Below are positions 1-6,932 of a stretch of DNA of 7,919 nucleotides, piece after piece. Position 1 is the stretch's first letter. The number at the start of each line of letters is the position of its first letter. The notes under the pieces are model-generated. The model saw only the letters and a program-made list of their open reading frames with translations. It did not search any database and had not been told where the DNA came from. A program made the position numbers and the translations under genes. The stretch comes from Microthrixaceae bacterium (GTDB lineage: Bacteria; Actinomycetota; Acidimicrobiia; Acidimicrobiales; Acidimicrobilacustridaceae): NCBI GenBank assembly GCA_947455015.1, contig CANGMY010000057.1:1-7919 (forward strand), written 5' to 3'.

Positions 1-1
1 A

Positions 2-1864
2 GAACACACAGCGGCGCATCAACACGCGGTCACGATGGATTTGCCGTTCGATGACGAACAAGACTTCATAGATGCCCGGCGTGGTTTCCTTGCTGCTCTC
101 GACAGCACGCTGATCGAAGCGACCGACGGTCGCGTTGTTTGGGATCTCGGCCTCTACGGCGATACGTCGGGTGATGCGCCGGCAACGGTGAATCCAAGTT
201 TGTGGCGACAGGCTCAACTCAATCTCATCCACGGTCTCTTTGAAGTTGTCCCGGGCATCTACCAAGTTCGCGGTCTCGACATTTCGAACATGACGATGGT
301 CGAGGGCAATGACGGGGTGATCGTGATTGATCCGCTGGTGTCATGTGAAACAGCGGCTGCTGCATTAGCGCTTTACCGTTCGGTGCGTGGCGATCGAGCC
401 GTCACCGCGCTCGTTTATACCCACAGCCACATTGATCATTTCGGTGGCGCTGCGGGTGTCATCGTTGAAAGTGAAGCGCATGGGATCCCAATTGTTGCGC
501 CCGCGCATTTTCTTGAACACGCGGTCAGCGAAAACTTGCAAGCTGGAACGGCGATGACCCGTCGGGCTGCGTATATGTACGGAACGCTTCTGCCTCGTGG
601 GCCTGAAGGTCAGATGACTTGTGGTCTTGGTCCGGCGCCGTCGAATGGAACCTTGTCGCTTCTTCCCCCAACGATCGACATCACCACGACCGGTCAGGAA
701 CTTGTGCTTGATGGTGTGCGGATTGTTTTTCAGATGACACCCGGCACTGAAGCGCCAGCGGAAATGAATTTCTATTTTCCTGATTTTCGTGCGCTGTGCA
801 TGGCCGAGAACGCGACGCACAATCTGCACAATGTCGTGACACTGCGTGGCGCACTCGTCCGCGACGCGCATGCATGGGCGGGATTCATCGATGAAAGCAT
901 CGCGTTGTTCGCCGCCGAGAGCGATGTTTCATTTGCATCACACCATTGGCCGACATGGGGAACCGACAACATTGTCGACTACCTCTCAAAGCAACGAGAT
1001 CTCTATGCCTATTTGAACGATCAGACGTTGCGGTATCTCAACCGAGGATTCACCGGTGCAGAGATCGCCGAGATGATCGAACTTCCCCCGACGCTTGCAA
1101 CGTCATGGCACTGCCGTGGTTATTACGGCTCGGTCAGTCACAACGTTAAGGCCGTCTACCAGCGCTACATGGGCTGGTTCGATGGCAACCCTGCTCATCT
1201 TTGGCCCCATCCTCCTGAAGAACAGGCAGTTCGCTACGTCGAGTTCATGGGTGGTGCTGCGGCCGTATTGGAAAAGGCACAGACCTCCTTCGATAACGGC
1301 GACTATCGATGGGTTGCTGAGGTCGTGAACCACGTCGTGTTCGCTGATCCGTTGAACACCGCAGCGCGCGAACTACTCGCCCGTTCCTACACGCAGATGG
1401 GGTACGCGCAAGAGAACGCGACGTGGCGCAACTTCTTCCTCACAGGCGCGCAGGAACTTATGGGAACTGAAGTCGTTGGCGCCGGAGGCCAGAACGCGCT
1501 CGCGCTTATGGCGCATATTTCGGTTACGCAGGTCTTCGATGCAATTGCGATTCGCATCGACGGTATGAAAGCGGCGGGGCTGCGCTTCGCTATCAACTGG
1601 ACGATTTCTGAAACTGGTGAACGTCATCTCCTGCGTCTCGAAAACGGCGTGTTGTCGAATGCTTCGAATCGGCATGCTGACGACGCGGTTCTGTCAGTGA
1701 GCATTCCGCGTTCGCAACTACTTCTGCTGATGGTTGGTCTTGTAACGCTTGAGTCGCTTGTTGAGCAGGGCGTTGCAACCGCCGAAGGCGACCTCAGCCT
1801 GTTGGAGTCAATCCGGGGCCTGCTCGACCCGCCCGATCCGCTGTTTCCGATTGTGTTGCCCTAA
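2..1864 (+). CDS. Alkylsulfatase, metallo-beta-lactamase fold (SdsA/BDS1 class III type), 5' end off window
   Basis: This is predicted to be a zinc-dependent alkylsulfatase that hydrolyses linear alkyl sulfate esters to alcohol and sulfate. Numbering is from the ATG at 35. The metal-binding motif THSHIDHFGG gives H130, H132, D134 and H135. Further expected ligands are E239/E243 in TPGTEAPAEM, E258 in AENATHNLHN, and H303/H304 in SHHWPTWG. A helical alkylsulfatase dimerisation domain follows (about 320-455, including RGYYGSVSHN and YMGWFDGNPA), then an SCP2-like C-terminal domain (about 485-605). The first in-frame ATG (35) has no ribosome-binding site. The frame stays open to the window edge, and LPFDDEQDF there matches a motif that in relatives lies behind an N-terminal segment. 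The true start, and any signal peptide, is therefore probably upstream. The gene converges on the dioxygenase gene with 18 bases between the stops. The family call is firm; the substrate is inferred from the family. Confidence 0.93.
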   Translation, partial: EHTAAHQHAVTMDLPFDDEQDFIDARRGFLAALDSTLIEATDGRVVWDLGLYGDTSGDAPATVNPSLWRQAQLNLIHGLFEVVPGIYQVRGLDISNMTMVEGNDGVIVIDPLVSCETAAAALALYRSVRGDRAVTALVYTHSHIDHFGGAAGVIVESEAHGIPIVAPAHFLEHAVSENLQAGTAMTRRAAYMYGTLLPRGPEGQMTCGLGPAPSNGTLSLLPPTIDITTTGQELVLDGVRIVFQMTPGTEAPAEMNFYFPDFRALCMAENATHNLHNVVTLRGALVRDAHAWAGFIDESIALFAAESDVSFASHHWPTWGTDNIVDYLSKQRDLYAYLNDQTLRYLNRGFTGAEIAEMIELPPTLATSWHCRGYYGSVSHNVKAVYQRYMGWFDGNPAHLWPHPPEEQAVRYVEFMGGAAAVLEKAQTSFDNGDYRWVAEVVNHVVFADPLNTAARELLARSYTQMGYAQENATWRNFFLTGAQELMGTEVVGAGGQNALALMAHISVTQVFDAIAIRIDGMKAAGLRFAINWTISETGERHLLRLENGVLSNASNRHADDAVLSVSIPRSQLLLLMVGLVTLESLVEQGVATAEGDLSLLESIRGLLDPPDPLFPIVLP

Positions 1865-1882
1865 GGCGCTAACCGCCGCGTA

Positions 1883-2656
1883 CTAGTCGACGATGTAGGA
1901 CGTCATCGAAAGCGAACCGTAGGCATAGCCATCGAGAAGTGTCCTCGCAGAAACTCCCGATGCATGCGCAACACCAGCGATGTAGGCGAGTGGCAGGAAA
2001 TGATCTGGCGTGGGCACCGCTGCCTGCGCTTCGGGCAGTGCAAGAACTTCGCCGAGTCGGGCTGGATCGCTGTTCATGATGCTGCGAGTGGCGTCATCGA
2101 ACACATGCGCCCACGGCGCGCCGCCATCAGTATTGGACCAATCGATCATTCCAAGGTTGTGCACGACGTTGCCACTGCCGATGATCAAGACGCCATCGTG
2201 GCGAAGCGGTTCGAGCAAGCGTCCGAGTTCGATGTGTTGATCGATGGGCTTTTGCGCATCAATAGAAAGTTGAAGCACGGGAACATCTGCGGTGGGCCAC
2301 AAGTGAGCGAGCACCGACCATGTTCCGTGGTCGAGTCCCCAACTGTCGGTATCGAGACCGCACCAAGTTGGAGACAGCGCGTCAACGACTTCTTGTGCAA
2401 TTGCGGGTGAACCAGGAGCGGGGTATTGAACGTCGAAGAGTTCTTGCGGGAATCCGTAGAAGTCGTGGATCGTGCGCGGTGTTTCCATTGCTGTGACAAC
2501 GGTTGCGTTGACATACCAATGCGCGGACACGCAGAGAATGGCCCGCGGACGAGGAATCGAAGCACCGAACTCGCGCCATGCAGTTGTGTAGCGATTTGTT
2601 TCGAGCGTGTTCATCGGACTGCCATGTCCAATGAACAGTGCGGGCATGGTGCTCAT
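1883..2656 (-). CDS. ygiD: 4,5-DOPA dioxygenase extradiol-like protein (LigB superfamily, YgiD type)
   Basis: This 257-residue protein is a full-length member of the class III (LigB) extradiol ring-cleavage dioxygenases closest to YgiD and plant DODA. Characterised relatives open the catechol ring of L-DOPA to give seco-DOPA. The likely metal and active-site histidines are H11 in FIGHGSPMN, H46 in VSAHWY, H166 in GSGNVVHNLG and H219 in PDHFLPL. HDFYGFP (64-70) and DHGTWSVLAHLWP (109-121) are also family hallmarks. There is no signal peptide, so it should be cytoplasmic. The ATG at 2656 is preferred because a -10-like hexamer sits 6 nt upstream, which suits a leaderless message. The ATG at 2647 (MPALFIGHG) is an alternative. 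It lies 46 bases downstream of the bicupin gene on the same strand, so it may also be read from that gene's transcript. The native substrate could be another catechol, because bacterial members are often named only by homology. Confidence 0.92.
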   Translation of the reverse strand: MSTMPALFIGHGSPMNTLETNRYTTAWREFGASIPRPRAILCVSAHWYVNATVVTAMETPRTIHDFYGFPQELFDVQYPAPGSPAIAQEVVDALSPTWCGLDTDSWGLDHGTWSVLAHLWPTADVPVLQLSIDAQKPIDQHIELGRLLEPLRHDGVLIIGSGNVVHNLGMIDWSNTDGGAPWAHVFDDATRSIMNSDPARLGEVLALPEAQAAVPTPDHFLPLAYIAGVAHASGVSARTLLDGYAYGSLSMTSYIVD

Positions 2657-2662
2657 ACGACC

Positions 2663-2691
2663 AGCCTACGGAGTGAGCGGAGAAACGTCAT
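2663..2691 (-). promoter_or_regulatory. Candidate leaderless promoter of the extradiol dioxygenase gene
   Basis: On the minus strand, TAGGCT (2663-2668) fits the actinobacterial -10 consensus TANNNT. It is followed by exactly 6 nt (GGTCGT) and then the ATG, so transcription would start at or beside the A of the start codon. ATGACG (2686-2691) lies 17 bases further upstream and matches TTGACA at four of six positions. No strong Shine-Dalgarno sequence is present. This is a by-eye prediction only. Confidence 0.5.
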
Positions 2692-2702
2692 CGGGGTCTT
2701 GG

Positions 2703-3677
2703 TCACGTTGTTGTGAGCTCGACTGCATCGATCATTACTGAGGCCATCGCGAACTGTTCGTCACCAATTGCAGTCCAACGATGGTTCGTTCCTCGTTGGA
2801 TGACCACGTCGCCTGGCCCTAATTCGGTCTGCACCCCATCAGGGAGCTCAAGCAACACGCGACCGCGCAGCACGACATCGACATCAACCGTTGGTGTCGC
2901 GTGCCACCCCTGTTCGAGTGGGGGAGCGGGTGTGAGTTCAACAAGTCGGAACCACAAACCACCTGCAGGAGGAACGAGCGACCACGGTCCATCGGGGTCG
3001 CCGCCCTGCTCAACCGATTGCAACGGACCGCCTGTATGCCAAAGGTCGGTCATCGTCGTTGTTGGTGATGAAACCGCGTTGGTTGCACCACCGTCGACAA
3101 CGGGCGAACCAGTAACCACACGACGAATTGGTTTGTCACCTGTGACCGCAGGCTTCACGTTGACGATGTCGGCAGCCGCATCGACGTCAGGACGAAGCAT
3201 CGCAACGAAATAGGTCCAACCGTGTTCATCAGCTGGTCGCCACCGATGCTGCGTCCCGCGTTGAATGACGAATTCGCCAGGGCCGATGACGCGCTCGCCA
3301 TCTTCGAGACCCATGACGACTGAACCTTCGAGCACAACCATGAGGTCGAGCGTGTCGGTTGCGTGCATGCCCGGAGTGGAGTCGGAATCGCCTTTCACGC
3401 GAAGCCAAGTGCTGTCGGGGTCGGCGCCCGCGGGAATGCCGGGCATTCGGATAATCCGTGCACTGGTCCCGCCGGGCGGTGGCTCAAGCGCGAAACCACC
3501 TGCGGCATTGTCGGGATCATCAGCGATTGAGGGCTGCGGTCCGTTGAGCCAAAGCACTTCGCTGACAGAAACGGTGTCGGTCACGATGGTGTTGGGTGCG
3601 GCGCCGTCGTCAGTAATGACGTGACGACCGTGCGCATCGATGCCAGTAACCAGCCGGCGCACAAAGGTTTGAGCCAT
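2703..3677 (-). CDS. Two-domain cupin (bicupin) protein with internal duplication
   Basis: This 324-residue protein carries two copies of the same unit: an RR-x-VTG leader followed by a cupin beta-barrel. Copy 1 runs about 5-165 (RRLVTG at 7-12; HATDTLD at 105-111; GEFVIQRGTQHRW at 134-146). Copy 2 runs about 183-318 (RRVVTG at 185-190; HATPTVD at 259-265; GDVVIQRGTNHRW at 289-301). In both, the usual HxH of cupin motif 1 reads HxT with Asp in the Glu position. Possible metal ligands are therefore H105 and H144, and H259 and H299. No signal peptide is visible, so it is probably cytoplasmic. Its role is unknown: relatives include small-molecule dioxygenases, isomerases and non-enzymatic binders. 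I chose the ATG at 3677 because a TACGAT box sits 6 nt upstream and the family leader starts just after it; a TTG at 3704 is a less likely start. It lies upstream of the dioxygenase gene and diverges from the hydrolase operon. Confidence 0.88.
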   Translation of the reverse strand: MAQTFVRRLVTGIDAHGRHVITDDGAAPNTIVTDTVSVSEVLWLNGPQPSIADDPDNAAGGFALEPPPGGTSARIIRMPGIPAGADPDSTWLRVKGDSDSTPGMHATDTLDLMVVLEGSVVMGLEDGERVIGPGEFVIQRGTQHRWRPADEHGWTYFVAMLRPDVDAAADIVNVKPAVTGDKPIRRVVTGSPVVDGGATNAVSSPTTTMTDLWHTGGPLQSVEQGGDPDGPWSLVPPAGGLWFRLVELTPAPPLEQGWHATPTVDVDVVLRGRVLLELPDGVQTELGPGDVVIQRGTNHRWTAIGDEQFAMASVMIDAVELTTT

Positions 3678-3683
3678 CGCGTG

Positions 3684-3689
3684 ATCGTA
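3684..3689 (-). promoter_or_regulatory. Candidate -10 box for a leaderless bicupin transcript
   Basis: TACGAT on the minus strand fits TANNNT and is followed by CACGCG and then the ATG at 3677. This puts the predicted transcription start on the start codon. I see no good -35 at 16-18 bases; the nearest candidate, CTTTAC, is 15 bases away and weak. The spacing matches that of the dioxygenase gene on the same strand. Confidence 0.45.
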
Positions 3690-3751
3690 GGCCCGAGCCA
3701 ACAAGTAAAGCGGGCCTGTGGAATGATGTCGGCGTTGGTCGAATCCGATCC

Positions 3752-3759
3752 GGGGGGAA
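3752..3759 (+). promoter_or_regulatory. Ribosome-binding site deciding the start of the first lipoprotein hydrolase
   Basis: The purine run GGGGGGAA ends two bases before the ATG at 3762, so its spacing is slightly short. It is the only Shine-Dalgarno-like sequence near the candidate starts. Together with the signal peptide beginning MVYKSSLRL, it favours 3762 over in-frame starts upstream. Confidence 0.55.
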
Positions 3760-3761
3760 CG

Positions 3762-5321
3762 ATGGTTTACAAGTCTTCTTTGCGTTTGATTGCTGCAACG
3801 GTTGCGTTGGTGGTGATTGGAGCTACCGCTACAGCGTGCTCATCATCCAAGGATTCGTCTTCGACGACAACGACGGTGTTCTCAAGCCCTGTTGCCGAGG
3901 CAACGATTAAGGGGCCAGTGAGTGGCGGCAAAGGTTTTGTTGTCCTTGCTCCCAATCCTCCACAGGATGGTCAGCAGCCAACAGTGTTCGATCTCAAGAC
4001 CGTTGGGTATCAGGAGGATGAGTACTTCCTGTCTGGCAACGCGACGGCCTACACAAGTGATGCTCCGCTAACTGCCGACGGAACGTGGACGACGCGCGAC
4101 GCAGGCACTGCGCCCTATGCCTCCCGAGTTGTGGTTCGCCGTCCGAGCGATCCCAAGAAGTTCAACGGCACGGTCATCGTTGAATGGCTCAATGTCACTG
4201 CTGGTCTCGACACTGCACCGGACTGGACCTACATGGCGCCGGAGATCATTCGATCAGGTTTTGCGTGGGTCGGAGTTTCCGCACAGCGGGTTGGAATCGA
4301 AGGTGGCGGAATGTCGATCGGCGTGGACCGCGTGTTGAAGTCGTTCGATCCGGTTCGCTATTCCTCACTCTCACATCCCGGCGACAACTACTCCTATGAC
4401 ATCTTCAGCCAGGCAGGCGCCGCGGTTCGTCGCGATGCTTCAACGTTGCTTGGAGATCTAAAGGTCAAGAACGTGATCGGAATGGGTGAGTCTCAGTCGG
4501 CGAGCCGACTCACCACTTATATCAATGCAGTCGCACCGACCGCGAAGGTTTTCGATGGCTACTTCGTTCACAGCCGTAGCGGAAACGCAGCACCGCTCTC
4601 TGCCGATCCGTTGCCAGCAGTCACGCCGCCGCTTGGCACGTTGATCCGAAGTGATCTCGGTAAGCCAGTTTTGAACTTCAGTTCCGAGACTGATGTTGCG
4701 GGTGCAAAGGGATATGTCAAAGCTCGCCAGCCCGACACCGACACATTCCGCGGTTGGGAAGCAACCGGAACCGCACATGCCGATTATTACGATCTCGGCG
4801 GCGGTGGATTCGATACCGGCGACGGCAAGAACGACATCACGTACTTCAACTCGATGATGGCTCCGCCGAAGGATGTCTACGACAACCTCATTACATGTGC
4901 CGACGGAATCAACACTGGGCCGCACACCTACGTCCTTCGCACGGCTTTGCGCGACCTCAATACCTGGGTGACAAAGAATCAGGTTCCGGCGACACAACCA
5001 CAACTCGAAGTTGATGCCGCGGGCACCGGCTACAACGTTGACGAACTCGGCATCGCCAAGGGTGGCATTCGTACGCCGCATGTCGATGTCCCGATTGCCG
5101 TGTTGACCGGATTGGGACAGAAAGGCAACGCCTTCTGTTCATTGTTCGGTGGAACGGTCCCGTTGACGTCAGCAGCTCTTACCGCGAAGTACGGAACTCA
5201 CGACGCGTTCGTCACCAAATTCACTGAAGCAACCAAGAACGCCGCCAAAGCTGGGGCGATTCTCAACGACGACGTCGATCATCTGATCGCCGCGGCGAAG
5301 GCGTCGAAGATCCTTCAGTAA
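3762..5321 (+). CDS. Exported alpha/beta-hydrolase-domain lipoprotein, copy 1
   Basis: This 519-residue protein is predicted to be a lipid-anchored hydrolase acting outside the cytoplasmic membrane. Residues 1-25 form a lipoprotein signal peptide (basic n-region, hydrophobic core, ATATAC with lipidated C26). A Ser/Thr-rich tether follows (27-42). The catalytic part has a nucleophile elbow GMGESQS with S244, a likely acid in SSETD (E309 or D311), and conserved histidines in GTAHAD (H339) and GPHTYV (H388), either of which could complete the triad. C379 and C459 are the only other cysteines and could form a disulfide. It matches the family annotated simply as 'alpha/beta hydrolase domain' (Abhydrolase_10, from memory). 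An esterase is likely, but the substrate is unknown. It is the first gene of a three-gene unit, 36 bases before a paralogue to which roughly half its residues are identical by eye. Confidence 0.88.
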   Translation: MVYKSSLRLIAATVALVVIGATATACSSSKDSSSTTTTVFSSPVAEATIKGPVSGGKGFVVLAPNPPQDGQQPTVFDLKTVGYQEDEYFLSGNATAYTSDAPLTADGTWTTRDAGTAPYASRVVVRRPSDPKKFNGTVIVEWLNVTAGLDTAPDWTYMAPEIIRSGFAWVGVSAQRVGIEGGGMSIGVDRVLKSFDPVRYSSLSHPGDNYSYDIFSQAGAAVRRDASTLLGDLKVKNVIGMGESQSASRLTTYINAVAPTAKVFDGYFVHSRSGNAAPLSADPLPAVTPPLGTLIRSDLGKPVLNFSSETDVAGAKGYVKARQPDTDTFRGWEATGTAHADYYDLGGGGFDTGDGKNDITYFNSMMAPPKDVYDNLITCADGINTGPHTYVLRTALRDLNTWVTKNQVPATQPQLEVDAAGTGYNVDELGIAKGGIRTPHVDVPIAVLTGLGQKGNAFCSLFGGTVPLTSAALTAKYGTHDAFVTKFTEATKNAAKAGAILNDDVDHLIAAAKASKILQ

Positions 5322-5357
5322 TCTGCCGCTCTGGCACCTTCAAAGAAAGCGATTCCC

Positions 5358-6926
5358 ATGCGAAATTGGCAACGATTGATTGCCGTATTGGCCGTCTCTT
5401 CTTTGGGGTTTGGACTGATGGCTTGTTCATCGAAGAGTTCGTCATCGTCGAAAGGTCCGAAGGTGATTGCTTCATCTCCTCCCTCACGTGATTCGGTCAC
5501 GGTGCCAACGGTCGTGCCCGCAACGGGCGGGCGCGGTCAAGCGTTTATCGCTGCTGCCAGTGGTGACCTTGCTGCGGCCGGTTACGAACAGTCCGAGTTC
5601 TTCATCAGTGGAACCGCAACCGCGTATCAGTCAGCGCAGCCGTTGACCGCTGACGGAAACTGGTCAGTCGACCCGGCAACAACTGCTCCGTACAAGACCC
5701 GCGCAATCGTTCGCCGCCCAACTGACCCGGCCAAGTTCAACGGCAACGTCATTGTCGAGTGGCTCAATGTTTCCGGCGGTCTCGATGCTGCGCCGGACTG
5801 GACCTACACCCACGTCGAACTCATTCGTGAGGGCTACGCGTGGGTCGGCCTTTCTGCACAGGTCGTTGGCATTGATGGCGGACCATCAATGGGACTCGTC
5901 GCTGGGTACACGCTCAAAGCTGCCGATCCAGAACGCTACGGATCGCTTGTGCATCCCGGCGATCAGTACTCCTATGACATGTACACACAAACTGGTGCCG
6001 CGGCATGGTTTGCGAACGACGTGCTTTTGGGCGGACTACAACCGCAGCGCGTGATCTCGATTGGTGAATCACAGTCAGCATTTCGACTTACGACGTATGT
6101 AAATGCGATCGGACCGAACACTGACGTTTGGGATGGCTATCTCATTCACAGTCGCGGCAATGCAGGTGCTGCGCTCAATGTCGATGTGAAGATGCCTGCC
6201 GATCAGCGCATCCGCACAGACCTCAACGTTCCCGTTCTGCAGTTCCTTTCTGAAACCGACATGTTGGGCAAGGGCCTCAACTTTGTTGGTGCGCGCCAGC
6301 CCGATACCGACATGATTCGATCCTGGGAAGTCGCGGGCACGGCCCATGCCGATGCGTACAACTTGGGTATTGGCGACACCGACAACGGTGATGGCGCGGC
6401 AGACGCAGCATTGTTCCAAGCCATGCTCACTCCGCCTGCGTCGATTTACGGCGGATTGTTGTCGTGTTCGGTGCCAATCAACGCCGGACCGCACACGTAT
6501 GTGTTGCGCAGTGCGCTGCATTCTCTTGATCAGTGGATTCGCACAGGGGAGGCGCCAGCCTCGCGTCCGCTACTCAACATCAAAGACGGAGCGTTTGTGC
6601 TCGGTGGCATCGGAGACAATGCCACCGGTGGAATCCGCACCCCGCAGGTTGACGTTCCTGTTGCAACGCTTTCTGGTCTTGGTCAAACCGGATCAGCCTT
6701 TTGTGGGTTGTTCGGCACGACGGTTCCCGTCGATGAGAACCAACTTGCACAAGTCCTTCCTGTTGATCCTCCCGGAGCTTCGGCTCACGAATCATTCGTC
6801 ACTGCGTGGAAGAAGGGACTCGTCTCTGCCGTGGAACAGGGAGACATCCTGCAAGTCGATGCCGATCACATCCTCGCCGCTGCCGAGAACTCAACTGTGC
6901 TCGTCTACTGGAACCCGAAGGGTTAA
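5358..6926 (+). CDS. Exported alpha/beta-hydrolase-domain lipoprotein, copy 2
   Basis: This is a 522-residue paralogue of the preceding gene. A lipoprotein signal peptide (1-22, box LMAC, lipidated C23) is followed by a serine-rich tether (24-31). The shared core includes YxTRAIVRRPTDPAKFNG (112-129), EWLNVSGGLDAAPDWTY (134-150) and HPGDQYSYDMYTQTGAAA (199-216). The nucleophile elbow is SIGESQS with S238; the likely acid is E299 or D301 in LSETD; candidate histidines are H330 (GTAHAD) and H379 (GPHTYV). C370 and C449 align with the two non-lipobox cysteines of copy 1. It differs in the region after the tether, around 174-189, and in a short C-terminal extension ending YWNPKG. Only a weak ribosome-binding site is visible (AAAGAAAG, 5342-5349). 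No terminator separates it from copy 1, so the two are probably cotranscribed. It likely arose by tandem duplication and may have a different substrate preference. Confidence 0.88.
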   Translation: MRNWQRLIAVLAVSSLGFGLMACSSKSSSSSKGPKVIASSPPSRDSVTVPTVVPATGGRGQAFIAAASGDLAAAGYEQSEFFISGTATAYQSAQPLTADGNWSVDPATTAPYKTRAIVRRPTDPAKFNGNVIVEWLNVSGGLDAAPDWTYTHVELIREGYAWVGLSAQVVGIDGGPSMGLVAGYTLKAADPERYGSLVHPGDQYSYDMYTQTGAAAWFANDVLLGGLQPQRVISIGESQSAFRLTTYVNAIGPNTDVWDGYLIHSRGNAGAALNVDVKMPADQRIRTDLNVPVLQFLSETDMLGKGLNFVGARQPDTDMIRSWEVAGTAHADAYNLGIGDTDNGDGAADAALFQAMLTPPASIYGGLLSCSVPINAGPHTYVLRSALHSLDQWIRTGEAPASRPLLNIKDGAFVLGGIGDNATGGIRTPQVDVPVATLSGLGQTGSAFCGLFGTTVPVDENQLAQVLPVDPPGASAHESFVTAWKKGLVSAVEQGDILQVDADHILAAAENSTVLVYWNPKG

Positions 6927-6932
6927 CGATCG

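Larger units (their letters stand above)
3678..3761. promoter_or_regulatory. Divergent intergenic control region between bicupin and hydrolase operon
   Basis: These 84 bases separate two oppositely transcribed units and must hold the promoter of at least one. For the minus strand the TACGAT box is the best candidate. For the plus strand only a weak -10-like AATGAT (3722-3727) is visible, with no convincing -35. I found no clear operator palindrome. Confidence 0.5.

Noticed and set aside
365..871. A 168-codon minus-strand frame inside the alkylsulfatase gene
   Set aside because: It is antisense to the metal-binding core of a well-supported enzyme, and its Arg/His/Thr-rich translation shows no domain.
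1865..1877. Small hairpin GGCG-CTAAC-CGCC between the convergent alkylsulfatase and dioxygenase genes
   Set aside because: A four-base stem without a T-run is too weak to call a terminator, although the position between facing stops would suit one.
2713..3213. A 166-codon plus-strand frame opposite the bicupin gene (and a similar one at 3265-3624)
   Set aside because: The translations are low-complexity Ser/Thr/Pro-rich strings, typical of the complement of GC-rich coding sequence, with no family signature.
3678..3704. A TTG start at 3704 adding nine residues to the bicupin
   Set aside because: The added residues are unlike the family leader, and the extension would run through the -10-like box placed for the ATG at 3677.
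3621..3761. In-frame upstream extension of the first lipoprotein hydrolase
   Set aside because: It would put 47 hydrophilic residues before a textbook lipoprotein signal peptide and would overlap the divergent bicupin gene start. The ribosome-binding site supports 3762.
4458..5081. A 207-codon open frame on the minus strand inside the first lipoprotein hydrolase gene
   Set aside because: It lies wholly antisense to a gene with clear signal peptide and catalytic motifs. Its translation shows no recognisable motif, and long antisense frames are common in GC-rich coding DNA.
3840..5460. Serine/threonine-codon runs after both lipoboxes as possible DNA repeats
   Set aside because: They are short, imperfect and encode the flexible tethers usual after a lipidated cysteine; no separate repeat element is needed.
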